NCBI RefSeq assembly: GCF_016808335.1
Contig: NC_053149.1
Coordinates: 32,888,087 to 32,952,086 of the forward strand
Direction: 5' to 3'
DNA: 64,000 bases
Source: Panicum virgatum
Taxonomy: Eukaryota; Streptophyta; Magnoliopsida; Poales; Poaceae
Shown here: in pieces, positions 33,535 through 44,770 of the stretch
Numbering within the stretch: position 1 is the stretch's first letter
Layout of the letters: each line of letters opens with the position of its first letter
Notes under the pieces: generated by a model
What the model saw: the letters and a program-made list of their open reading frames with translations, nothing else
Databases searched by the model: none
Told to the model about the DNA's origin: nothing
Position numbers and translations under genes: made by a program

Positions 33535-34782
33535 CTACAACTGTCCTTGCTCCATATTGTGGATCCTCTCGCCTGTGTGTCGGTGCAAGTCCCGAGTGGA
33601 CTGGGTGTGCTGGCCTAGCGACTCGTCGATGTTGTTGGCTCCAACGCTCAGCTCGCCCAGCTGCTGAGTGAGAGAGCTGAACCCTCTGGACGAAGCTGAA
33701 CACTGGGCGGTAGGTGGAATCTCGCTAGACCTAGAACTAGTGGACCGGCGCTCTGGGGCCTGCCGTACCCACTCGCTAGAGCTAGCACTCTGCCACGATG
33801 ATCTACTAGCCTCATGTTGATGTAAACTCTTGTTCCCTTGTGGAACAAGAGGTATGTTTAGCGAATGGCAGTTATACAAATGATACCCCGTGTTTGGCAA
33901 CATGATTTCATTTGCATAACCTAAGGAAACGAAAATCAAGGAATCATACGTGCCTTTCTTGAGTGTGTGGCCTTGAACCAAGTAAAATTTATCGATCAAA
34001 ACAAGGTCGTCCTCAATGAAAGTAATCGGGTTCCCGTCTAGGATGCCCATGCTCGATACGATGCGTGTAACCAAAGAAGTGCACTCAACAGGACCTGTCA
34101 TCTTGAAATTTATAAGCCATCGCTTAACCATTGGTTTTGCGGGGGAGACTCAGATCTTGTTGACTATGGCGTACAATATCATCAACTCATCGTTTTGCAT
34201 TGGTTGTGGATCATCTCTTGGAAACAGAGTGATGGCCACCCACTTGTGCATTAAATGAAGAGTCAGATTTTGAATGTCATTGCACCAAGGTGCAAACTTG
34301 CCATGAACAACTTGACCCGAAATCGAACCCTAAAACTCATATCGATTAAAACCGCGGAAAGATTTTTCAATGGAAACTGGCAAACGGTCACTAAAACCAA
34401 GGAGGTAGCTGAAATCTCGCCAAGCATAGTAGTATTCATTCCTGAACAATTGGAAAAAAACACCATTATCTTCCTCCCGCAGCATGCAAAGAAATTGGAT
34501 GGTGAGGAGACGAGAACTATTCTCCTCAACGGGCACAAAGCCATCCCATCCAACCGCATGCCAAACACGAGCGAAGTCAACGTCCATACCTGTTTTCTCA
34601 AGGAGGTCCGGATCGAAGGCTTTGGTATGACCAAAGCTTCCATGCTTGAGCATGGCGTAGGCTTGATGTTCGTGATCATTCCGCAAGTCGAGGTACAAAA
34701 CGTCTTCATCATCAATCTCCATGTCCTCAGCTTGTGGTTGCAGCTTGCTCCTCCATATGTTCTTCTTGTTCGTCTTGCTCAT
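33535..34782 (-). pseudogene. ATHILA ORF-1-like retroelement protein, broken
   Basis: One minus-strand frame of about 416 codons starts at 34782 (MSKTNKKNIWRSK) and is interrupted by a TAG at about 34329 and a TGA near 34155. Visible blocks are WDGFVPVEENSSRLLTIQFLC, FFQLFRNEYYYAWRDFSYLLGFS, LHLMHKWVAITLFPRDD, NDELMILYAIVNKI and WLINFKMTGPVECTSLVTRI, followed by a Ser/Gln-rich tail. I recognise this as a protein type common in grass genomes next to Athila-like elements and similar to ATHILA ORF-1 products, but I cannot name its activity. The assignment is from memory of the family. A separate captured host gene is possible. Confidence 0.5.
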
Positions 34783-35150
34783 AGTCCATCATCATCAGTG
34801 TTGGTGTAGGTTTGGGAGAGTGACGGGAGCTCGACCCACCCTGCGAACAGGATTAGTTTGACCCCGTCATCTTCTTGAAAGCTCCGGAAATCTTCTGTCC
34901 TACAACCTTCATGCTCGCAACAAGAACAAACAAGAACGAACCAAGAACAACATTATGGCGGAACCACCCGAAATAAATTGTCCCGAGTGCGCTAATCATC
35001 GTTGCACTAGTACAACAGTTCCTCGAGTAAAGTCACGATTAAAGCCACGCAAATCGAGATCGAACAAGCAACAACTCACACGAAGACGAGCCCAGAGAGT
35101 ACAACATAGAACATCTCCTACATCACGGAGTTGCATCGAAATTTAATTAT
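34783..35150. other. Flank of the ORF-1-like gene, unassigned
   Basis: In the minus direction a Ser-rich coding-like stretch with an acidic Asp/Glu run (DYEQDEQEE) is visible in another frame at about 34740-34880. It may be the original N-terminus of the ORF at 33535-34782 after a frameshift. The rest shows nothing recognisable. Confidence 0.3.
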
Positions 35151-36250
35151 TACAAACCAGTGATGAATAGTTGAGTACTACAGAGTCTTGCACTACATCG
35201 GTTTATTAGAGTGTCATTATTTAGTGGAAGGTAGAACACGATAACTAGCGATAAGTATGATGTCACAATGAGGCCCGTACGAGAAATCACTTAGGATGAG
35301 GGGTATCAACGCTAGCTGAGGGACCATCCCACTCAACAGACCAACCCGGATGTAAAATACATGGCCAAGTCAGGCTAGCAATCGTATCCTCAAAGTCAGT
35401 ACCTAAAAAATAGTGCGACAAGCAAGTCTGAGCAACTAATACTCAGCAAGTCTAACCCATCATTGGATATACATAGTCTGCTTAACTAGACATGCAAGGC
35501 TTGGTAAAGCTCTGGGTTTATTTTGCGGAAAAGCAACAAAGAGTAGGTCGTTACTTTAAAGTTTTAGCTTTGAGATTCTATGTTGATTAACCATTCTAGA
35601 TAAGCATCTATCTCTAAACATGCATGGTAGTGAAAAGCATTAATCATACAACAGTATTCATCATCATCATATTAAGCAGTCCCAAACCGTGAGAAGCGGA
35701 CAATTCGAATCAAATTTATTAATCTTGCAAGGCAAACCTAACACACACGCATGGGGAACGACGTCGCCCACATGACTTTTCCTCTTTCTATCCAGTCCGT
35801 GGATCAGGGTCACCCCCCTCGACTACAAGGTCCAAACACTCTGCAGCCGAATGTTGCGCTCATCCTAGACCAAGTCCAAAAGAGGGTGAAAGACCAGTCC
35901 ACTTGCCGGTCCAATCGGGTACTTAAGCTCACCGATTACCATATTTCACGGCATGTAGCTAGTACTTTCAAAAGCTTAACCAAATGTGCCTCACACTGCG
36001 ACCTTAACATTTTTTTCACTACACAGATGTGGTATCACAAGTACCACAATCCTACCCATCATCCTTATATTACAGCAGAATGTAAAGTCAGTCGTATTAT
36101 CTCGCGAGCGGCAGGAAACCACTCGTCTTTTACCGATCCTAATTAGCAGAGCATCTAGTTGAGTTAAACCGGGGTAAATAGTACATAGGAACCTAGGATC
36201 ATGCATCTAGTGTTACAAGCAACTCTTGGAAACATAGATGCACAAATAAA
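35150..36250 (-). repeat. Possible degraded LTR or UTR of an unclassified retroelement
   Basis: The plus strand contains CTAATACTCAGCAAGTCTAA, whose complement resembles the TTGTTGAGTACAAGTTG block of the Tekay LTRs here, at a comparable distance from a short coding-like segment (35330-35410 on the minus strand, TDFEDTIASLTW). I could not find LTR ends or TSDs. The call is an inference from this one similarity. Confidence 0.25.
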
Positions 36251-37680
36251 TACATTACAACATAGCTTGAATAGATATGATACATTAAATGCACCGGGCC
36301 TTGCCTTTTTGAGCACTGCTAGCCGTGGGCTCTTCTGAACGTTGGTCCGTGTCTTGATTCAGTTCAGTTAGATTCAACAGAGATCCCTCGGTAGAGTGAT
36401 CGCTGGTAGGCACCAATTCATACAACCTATTAGACAGATTTACAGACTCTATGAATGCAAGAGTGTTCAAAGTTACAACATGATTTAATTTCCATTTATT
36501 TCCTTCACTATAAAGTTGTACTCCAACAATTGTGTTACTTTAGTGATGAACTTAGTTAACTCTTTTTACTGGGCAGTTGTTTATAGAGTAGTTAACATAT
36601 TTACTTTACTTCATAAAATGAACTGGGTGGTGGTTTTTATTTTCTATACAAAATGCATTGTGATATTTGACAATTTAACTACACAAGATAGAAACCTATT
36701 TTGGTGCTACAAATTTTACTCAGCACAACAAATCTAATCAAGAGACTGTAGTAAAATTTTTAGCTAAAAATAGTAAAGCATGTGGGCATGAAAATACTTA
36801 AAACTGAGCATGTCAATATTAAGATGAATTTACATAGAAATAACTACAACAGCTCTGAAGCTCTAATTTTTATAGAAGACTCTATACATGATATTCCACG
36901 TACTGTAATTTTTCCGGAAATTAACTTGGCACAACTCAAGAGTAATAAATTCGATAACTTAAGCATATATATAGAAAGATTAATATCTACAGAGAGCTAT
37001 ATAGTGTTTTTGTGTCTCAAAAATTTACTTGAGCTTAATCTAGACATGAACATGTTTCAATAAAAATATCAACCATTATATCCAAAAATAACTTTAACAT
37101 GGTAATTACTTAAATGAATACATGCATAAATATTCGAGCTACATTCTATTAAGTAAATCATCTTAAACTTTTTGCACAACATCACAATACATATATCATG
37201 CTTAGTTGCAAATATCACAGGTAAACATGCAGTATAATGAGCAGAGAAAAAATAACAAGTTAAACCATGTGACAACATGAGTAAATAATATCTCTAGTTC
37301 TACTCATCACATGACTCTCAAACTTTGCATGCAGGTTTATATAGTCAAAATAAATTAATGATAAAAATTCTAGATTTTCTGACCACGGGAACTATTTATC
37401 ACAATAAAGTGCTACTTTGAAAGGATTAAATCAAATATATAGCTACACAGAGTCAAAAATATTCAAACTTGTGCATTGGTAAGAATTTAGTATTCTGAAC
37501 TCATGGAAAAAGTTTCATGCACAGTATCATAGTAAAACAACCAGAAACAATATGTGAAGTCTACTACTAGATCTAGTAAGAAATAGGTTTTCATCTAGTT
37601 AGAGGTATCCACTTGTGCCTAAACTTTTACACAGTACTAGACATTGCTATCACATCTAGCCAATAATCAACTAAAGTGAC
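36250..37680. other. AT-rich unassigned sequence
   Basis: The stretch is strongly AT-rich, with only short open frames and no recognisable protein motif, terminal repeat or RNA gene. It may be old retroelement or intergenic DNA forming the floor under the right-hand insertion stack. Confidence 0.3.
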
Positions 37681-37914
37681 TGATGGGGGTAAAAGTAACG
37701 GGTACCCCCAAAACCAACAATTAAGTGATTAAGGCCCAATAAGGTTAGGACAAGCGCGGCCCGAGGCGAGCGCAGCCGGCCCACTAGAGGCTGACCCCTG
37801 AGGGGACTGTCATCCTCAGACCGAGCCCCGCGAGGAGCTCTCCTCCTCGCCCAGCCCCCACGGAGGGACTCCCGCCACATCAGACCCTTACAGAGAAATA
37901 TCGCTCCGACCCCT
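37681..37914. repeat. LTR-like fragment N, cut by Athila LTR M
   Basis: It begins TGATGGGGGTAAAAGTAACG after a sharp change from AT-rich to GC-rich sequence and runs to 37914, where the Athila LTR starts. A TG start and the composition break suggest the outer edge of another LTR; family and strand are uncertain. The candidate TSD on the left is GTGAC (37676-37680). The partner end would be outside the window. Confidence 0.4.
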
Positions 37915-38822
37915 TGTTCGGTATTTTAACGATGCGAATAAATCTGCAAGCGCAAGGATACCATCGTAGCTTTCACCCGTGAGTATTCAAGGGTATCATA
38001 TCCACAGGGAATGTGTGTGCACTAACTCCTAACTTAGTCGGTCCAAGGTCACACCAGGATATGTGGCGAGGATGGAGAGGATTCCTGCGGTAGCACTAAA
38101 GATGAGTTAAAGGTCGATCTCTCATGAAAAATACTCGCTTCGGGCACCGGCTTACCCTGAAATGGTCAGGAGACTCCATCCAACAACTCTACGCTATATC
38201 CGAATGTGGAGGACTACGAAGGACCGATACGACTATCACCACCTGCGGCCTACCTCACAGACCATGGGATATAAGGCAAACGAAGGTAACCCTTAGCCCA
38301 GACACCACGTCTGCGCTACTGATTACTACTGTAGTCTAACTACTTCTGTTAACCTGTAGCAAATTACAGCACTCCATATAAATACGGAGCGACAAACCCA
38401 CGAGTAAGAGAACTGATCTCACTCATATGAAAGTACTATGCAAGACAGGAATCATGAATACTAACTTACTCAAACCAGAGGAAGCCAGCATCCGAAGAGG
38501 TACAAGACCGGACAAGACCACCAGCTAGCCCGGCGCTTCCCCAAAATACTCCTCACCCTCCTCCTACTCTAAGCATTAGCCTAAGCAGCGCTTCGCCTTT
38601 GGAATGGAGCACAAGTCTACATCTTGGTGGTGTGTGTTGAGAGGGGTGAGGGAGGCCCCTTTTATAGTCCTAATAGGTCGGTTCCTCGATGAGATAAGGG
38701 TAGGAACGCTGATAACCGCCATCTAGAGGATAGGAACAATCTTCCCGCCAAAGATGAGCCTGAACTGCTTCAGTAGGGAGTCAGCCCATCCATGGGTTCA
38801 GCCAAACCCCATTTGAGGCGGT
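37915..38822 (-). repeat. Athila-like LTR M, interrupted by LTR K
   Basis: It starts TGTTCGGTATTTTAACGATG and is homologous to the LTR of copy C over the block with the autumn-leaf order AATAAATCTGCAAGCGCA, TCACCCGTGAGTATTCAAGG and the TATA-like CCTTTTATAGTCC (plus strand, minus promoter). No primer site is found to its left, so 37915 should be the outer edge of a 3' LTR of a minus-strand element or of a solo LTR. It is cut at 38822 by a plus-strand Athila LTR. Confidence 0.72.
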
Positions 38823-40112
38823 TGTTGGCGGTCGATATCGATGATTTTCGTCGCCAACGCTCCGCCTGATTTCATGAAATATAGGCCATAACCATTACTA
38901 CTAATGAGTTCCTCAAGTTTTGGTGTTTATTTGACTTCAGGAACAACATATCCAAAGTTGACCCAAAACGGACACTGTTTGGACCGGAAGGCTCGAATCC
39001 GGTCGACTGGCATACTTTCGGTGGAATCTTGGCATGAAGCCTTACCAAAGTCACATAGAGGGAGAATTCAAGCCATTTCAATGGGTTGGACCTAGAAATA
39101 CACAACTTGAACCCGGAAGGCTTGAACCCATATCCAAAAGAGAAACCAACCTGGGCCATGGTCAAGTATGCAACATCCACCCTATCTAGGATTGATCCAT
39201 GGTCAGAGAGGAGCATGTCGGTGCAATGGAGGACCGAGAGGCTGCCAGAAGTAGGCCGCCCGGCCCCAAGGAGGCCGCCCGGCCCAAGACGAAGTCGGTT
39301 GATCAAACCGCCTGAAGGACCGACCTCTAGAAGCAATCAGGACCGTTCCACGGGAAGGCGGTGACACGTGGAGGCAGGGCCAGGCCGACCAGCCTAGGCC
39401 AGGCCACCCGACCCACTTTCCAGTGTCTCGTCTCCAGCCTTCACGTGGAAGTCAAGCACCGCCTCCACTGTTGCTTACAACCGGCGCTACCTGAAATAAC
39501 TGTTGAGAACCAACCTTGGCACACTATAAATAGGACCCCGTCACCTCACTTGTAACACACACCTTTGGAGCTTGAGTGCCTCATAATTCAGTTTCATCTT
39601 TAGTAGAATAGGGAGAGTGTGAGGTGAGAGCTTTGGCGGAAGCCAAGCTAAAGGGGTGGAGTCGAATTCTCTCGACCTTACCCCAACTTTATACCCACCT
39701 CAGGGGAATCTTATAATCGAGTAAGTTTTCCTCGCTTATCTTTAGTTTCTCGCTAGTTTACTTTTTACTTAAGTTACTTGCTTAGTTACTCTGTTTGATC
39801 TACGAGATCCCTTGTCTGGTGGATAGCAAGTTCTATCCATTTGGGGTTTCTTCTAGCCTTAGCGTGAGGCGGAAGTCAGTCACTCGATATTTTAAGCATG
39901 GTGCTTAGGCTTGATTAGTTACCTCGGGTTGTGTTCCACCCCATGGTACCGTAGTAGTAGGCGGCAAGTGGTGACAGCCTTGTCCGTCACTAGTAGTCCA
40001 CCACGTTTGGGTGCTTTCATAGTAGTAGCTGCCGAAGGACGTTGGGCTCCCTTCTCATCCCTTTCTAAGCCCTTCTCTTAGGCCGCTGAAGCAGATCAAG
40101 TTAGTAGCTTAC
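38823..40112 (+). repeat. Athila-like 5' LTR K, interrupted by Tat element L
   Basis: It starts TGTTGGCGGTCGATATCG, homologous to the start of LTR J. It has a TATA box (CTATAAATAGG near 39525), a leader, and the conserved GGTGACAGCC block near 39970. It lacks the last part of an Athila LTR because Tat element L is inserted at 40113; candidate TSD CTTAC (40108-40112). The remainder should lie right of the window. Confidence 0.72.
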
Positions 40113-40586
40113 TGACGGAGGTAGATCTATGTACCTCCCTGCCAAGTGGGGTCCCTGAACCAGGGAGACTACCCTGCTCGGTGACTCGGCTACGACTACT
40201 CGGCGTGCAGAACTCGGCTATGCGCGGAAAGGATCTTCAGTGGGTCAGTATGAGGGGCTCCAGCTAGAAGCCTGGATATCTAGGGATCTTAGCCAACCTC
40301 CTTCCTTGTAAAACAACTCGAGCATATCTTCCTTGTACCCCCATGCCTCCCAATCTATATAAGGGAGACGTGGGAAGACCCATAGGGAACTCTTCTTTTC
40401 GCAGCATTCCACAAACCCTAATACAACCCCGAACACAGGACATAGGGTATTACGCTCATCGCGGCCCGAACCTATCTAAGTCCCTGTGTCTTCGTGTTAC
40501 CATCGAGCTCTTGCTCCTGAGATCCCCATCCTGAAACTCTACCACTGGGGTACCCTTGGTGGACTGGCCGGAATAGCAATCCGACA
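40113..40586 (+). repeat. 5' LTR of Tat-like element L
   Basis: The 474 bp LTR starts TGACGGAGGTAG and ends ATCCGACA. A TATA-like CTATATAAGGG is at about 40356-40366, with a transcript leader after it. It is homologous to the minus-strand fragment at 9912-10256, whose start TGATGGAGG is close to the same sequence. Confidence 0.78.
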
Positions 40587-40588
40587 GT

Positions 40589-40607
40589 TGGCGCGCCAGG
40601 TAGGGGG
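40589..40607 (+). other. Primer binding site of Tat element L
   Basis: TGGCGCGCCAGGTAGGGGG lies two bases after the LTR. This is the primer-site form I know from grass Tat-lineage elements. I do not assign the tRNA with certainty. Confidence 0.75.
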
Positions 40608-40640
40608 CTCAGGGCTCATACGTCGAGTTCAATGGCAGCC

Positions 40641-43231
40641 AACACCGGCGTCGTCTTCTCCGCTAGCATCACCACCTAGATGGAGGCAACAGTCGGCTTC
40701 TCCTTCACCTTCGGGAGCTTCCCAGAGGTCACAGTTCCCAGGAACCCCACCTCCGGCCCTTCAAACATCGGGGGCGACGACTTCGCCGGGGTTAGATCCG
40801 ATCTGACCCCCCAGGCTTCCGTCACCTCTCGGATTCCCGAATCCGAGAACTTCGACATGGCGACCATGCCAACAAGGGTGATCCATTGCCCTGCCGAATC
40901 TGCTGACGATCTCATCTTCCAGATAGATCGCGTCGGTAGATCGATCGCTGAGTGCATCCAACTCGACGAACTCACGCTTCACCACCGAGACGATCCTGAC
41001 CGAGTCCTCCGCGGACTCGGCAGCGCTTCTGCTAGGACCAGATCTGATCTGGCCACTATGAGATCCGTCGCACCTCGAGTTCCCGAACCTGAGGTGGACT
41101 ACGTGACGGTCACTCCTCCCAGGACGACCTGTCGCCCTGCCAGAACTGCTGATGATCTTATCTCCCAGATAGATCGAGTCGGCAGATCCATTGCCGAGTG
41201 CATTAGGCTCGGCGAGGATGCACTCCGACACCGCAATGACTCGGATCGGGTCCCCTTCAGACTTCATAATGCCACTATAACGTACTCGGATCAGACCTGA
41301 GTGTGACTATCTGACCCGACTACCTTGGGTCAGATCCGATCTGACCCTGCTTTGGGAGCGGAACTTGGCTTTCAAGACGCCTCGTTCACCCTCCCACCCA
41401 ACCGCTCTTCGGTGACAGAGCATCGCCGAATCTTCGTCGTCTCCGATGACTCCGACACTCGTGAAAACGAGACTGACGAGGACAGGGCGCAATGATTCCA
41501 CCGCAACGAGGTCCGCGCCGACATGAGGCGCAACAACGCGGCCATTGATCGGGCCAACCATGACCTGGAGAATGCCGACCGTCATAACCCCAGGAACCGG
41601 CGTTCACCGATCCGACCGCGTAACCTCCACGCTGACTTCATCCTTGACTACAATGGCCAAGACGTCTTCGCCACGCCGTCGGCCAACCTTGCTGCGGTGT
41701 TCCAGGTGCTCGAGGGCCTCCAAGAGACCCCCGAGATCCTCAAGGCTCGCGCTCGTCTGCATGTGGCCGCCACGCAAGCCTAGCAGCTGCGCAAGGACAA
41801 CTCGGTCTACCACGCCCAATCGAGTCACCACTCGACACGACCCCACGGCGATGATGAAGAGGAGGTCAACCAGAACGACCTCCGCCTCTAGCTCAACCAA
41901 CAAGACCTGCGCCCGCGCATCCACAACCGTCACCGCCAATGCGGTGCCGCCGAGCATGAGCGACATCACCAATACGATGAGGAACACGGCATCCCCGATG
42001 CCGACCACCAGAACCGTGGCCGCCAGGGCGACAACCCTCCGCGATGACCTCATCGCGACTACAAACCCGGCAACAACCTCGATGGCTTCTCCGCCTTCTC
42101 CAGCCGGCTTCGGGCCATCCAGTGGCCTGCCACCTTCAAGCCAACTGGGATCGAGAAGTACGACGGCGAGTCGGACTCCAAGACATGGCTGCGCACCTAC
42201 TCCATCGCCGTCCGAGCTACGTGCGGCGACAACGACATCATGGCTGCCTACTTCCTGGTCATGATGGGTCGCCACGCCCTCAACTAGCTCGAAGCGCTCC
42301 CTGCCGACTCCCTCAACAACTGGCAGGATCTCTGCGGCACCTTTGTCTAGTACTACCAGGCATCCTGCCCGAGTCCCAAAACCAGATGGGATTTGGCTAG
42401 CATCATCCAGCAACCTGAAGAGTCCCTCCGCGACTACATCAAGAGGTACTTCGCTAACCATAATACCATTACGGAGGTTGATGATAGGGATGTTATCCAC
42501 CACTTCCACCAAGGCCTCCATAGCATCGAACTATGGAGGAAGATGTTCGAGAGTAACCCCAAGACCGTGGGCGACATGATGATGGTCGTCAACAACACGC
42601 CGACATGGAAGATGCCGAACGAGCCCACCGCCAGCACAAGACCAAGAACGACTCCTCCAAACATCCCTCTCAGCGGGACAATCACCCGGAACATCGACGC
42701 GATGATCGCTCACCTCGTCATGGGAAGAAGCACGACCGCGCCGAGTCGTCCAAGAACCGGGACCGCAAGCGTGGCCCCGAGAACACCATCGCCATCGCCG
42801 AAAGGTCCCAGTTCCACTCCACCCTCTAGCAAGCAGACCTGGATCTGCTCCTGGATGGCAAGTGTCCTTGGCACAAGGACGCAAACCACACCACCCGGGA
42901 GTGCCAATCACTCTCCAATGGTGTCATCAAGGATGATGACTCCAAGTGACCTCGCCGCGACGACCGCAACAGGCCGAGTGGTTCCAAAACCACCCTGGCG
43001 CGCCCACGGAGGCGCAACTCACCCAGGTGAGATGACGACGAGCAGAGGGAAGATTCCCCAGGGAACTTCCAGGAAGAAGACAGGGCCGTCAACTTCATAT
43101 TCGGTGGCCTCAGCAAGCCATCGTGCCGGCGCAAGCTCAAGCTAGATGATAGCGAAGTCAACCTGGTGTTCAAACACCCGGTTGAACCCTTGCGGTGGTT
43201 AGAAACGCCGATCGCCTTCGACCGCCATGAT
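40641..43231 (+). pseudogene. Tat-like Gag with tandem internal duplication, degraded
   Basis: Coding homology runs through the whole segment with many stops and frame changes. The N-terminal part (40680-41297) holds two tandem copies of a unit of about 80 residues with ADDLI-QIDRVGRSIAECI. Then come RNPRNRRSPIRPRNLHADF and an Arg/His-rich linker. The Retrotrans_gag core is at about 42100-42600 (WPATFKPTGIEKYDGESDSK, YFLVMMGRHALN-stop-LEALP, EESLRDYIKRYF). A degenerate zinc-knuckle-like KCPWHKDANHTTREC lies near 42857. The start of the protease leader is at 43090-43231 (VNFIFGGLSK, PLRWLETPIAFDR). A 305-codon minus-strand open frame over the same DNA is its shadow. Confidence 0.78.
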
Positions 43232-44563
43232 TGTTGACGGCTACTAAGTACCAAATCTAGGCCGCCAACTCCTGCATAAACACATGAAATGCAAACATCA
43301 ACATAGTTGTAGGGGTTTGTTACTGACCATTTCCACGAGTGTTGGTAATTATTTGTATGCAGGTGAATTAACGGAGAAAACACACTTCATGAGCAGGGAA
43401 ACACACTCCACAGATCAAGGAAAAATGTGCAACCAATCAGAGAACACGAGTCAGGCTCAATTGGACCAAAACAATCCCATGCACCCAAGCAAACCAGTTT
43501 AGGACAGGCCATGCCCCATGGGCTTAGGACAAGGGACACCAGGACGGCCCAAATATCAAGTTTGGGGGTGGTTGGAGCCTCGGGCAGGCTGACCGACCTA
43601 CCAGGTCGGCCGACCTGGCCCATGGGCCCCACCGCCATAGCCTTGACGTGTGGCAGCTCCTCATTGGCTCCCAAGGTCGGTTCCAAGGGGTAGAGCTACA
43701 GTCCTCGTCCGAAAGCACCATGGCTCCCTCCTATATATATGAGGGGAGGGGTTCCATTTGAGACACACCACCAAGTGTGAGCTTCACACCTTCTCTTGCA
43801 TTTAGAGTTGTCTTAGAATAGGGAGAGGGTAGAGGAACTCAGGAGGGGTGCCAGTCTTTAGCGCTCTTCTCCAAATTGTACCTCTACGAGAGTGAGAGAT
43901 TAGTTCGGGAGAAGTGCCGGGGTGTCGGCTCTCTGCTCCAGCTTGTACCTCTACGGACGCTGCCACATTCTTCGGTATTTAGTAAGTATTCGTGGTTCCT
44001 ATCTCTAGTATTTTACTTGGCATAGTAGATGCTAGTAGTGCTTGTAGTTGAGTGAGATCAGTTATCTTACTCACGGGTTCGTCGCTCTGTATTCATACAA
44101 AGTGTTGTAGTTTGCTATGGGTCGACATACGTAGTTAGATTGCAGTAGTAATCAATAGCGTAGACTTGGTGTCTAGGCTAGGCGTTATCCTTTGTTTGCC
44201 TTATATCCCACGGTTTGTTTGAGGTAGGCCGTAGGTGGTGACAGTCCTATTGGTCCTTCGTAATCCTCCACGTTCGAATATAGCATAGAGCTGTTGGCCG
44301 AAGTCGACTGGCAGACCAGTTGTAAGCCTGTGCCCGAACCGAGTATTGTGCCCGAGAGATCGACCTTTAACTCAGCAGTAGTACTATCTTAGGAATCCTC
44401 TCTACCCGTCTACCTATCTTGGTGTGTCCTTGGATTGATTAGAATAGGAGAGAGTGCACACACGTTCCCTGTGGATTCGATAACCCTTGGAATACTCTGA
44501 GGTGAAAGCTACAATGGTATCCATGGGCTTGCGGATTTGTTCGTGACGCTAAAATACCCAACA
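43232..44563 (+). repeat. 5' LTR of Athila-like element J
   Basis: The 1332 bp LTR starts TGTTGACGGCTAC and ends AAAATACCCAACA. A TATA box (CTATATATATGAGG) is at about 43732-43745. Downstream are the conserved GGTGGTGACAGTCC block and the LTR 3' block with CGATAACCC. It is homologous to LTR K and, in opposite orientation, to LTRs B, C and M. Confidence 0.86.
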
Positions 44564-44570
44564 AGCTTTC

Positions 44571-44589
44571 TGGCGCTGTTGCCGGGGAA
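44571..44589 (+). other. Primer binding site, Asp-tRNA (element J)
   Basis: TGGCGCTGTTGCCGGGGAA is complementary to the tRNA-Asp 3' end with one mismatch, seven bases after the LTR. Confidence 0.85.
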
Positions 44590-44770
44590 TGGTTGCTGTA
44601 TCTTTCTTCGAAGTTCGAACCTAGTCGTCCTCGTATCCTTTGCTTTTCTTTTCTTCTACCTTGACCCCTGCTACCCATAGAGGAGTTATCCTTTAAAAGC
44701 TTCTCTATCCTACAGTATTTATCCCGCATCATCTTTAGTTTTCTTCCTGCTATCTTTACCCCCGCTACCC

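Larger units (their letters stand above)
40113..43231 (+). mobile_element. Tat-like Ty3/gypsy element L (5' part)
   Basis: This plus-strand element has a short LTR (40113-40586), a primer site and a long degraded gag. It is cut at the very start of the protease region by Athila element J. The primer site, Gag type and the LRW.ETPI.FDR block just before the cut are Tat-clade features. The downstream pol and 3' LTR would be beyond the right window edge. Confidence 0.8.

Noticed and set aside
35751..36146. 131-codon plus-strand open frame in the AT-rich interval
   Set aside because: It has no recognisable motif, no start context or splice structure, and lies in a stretch that resembles degraded LTR sequence.
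41604..42521. 305-codon minus-strand open frame
   Set aside because: It lies antisense to the degraded Tat Gag of element L, whose recognisable Retrotrans_gag blocks are on the plus strand. The antisense product has no motif.
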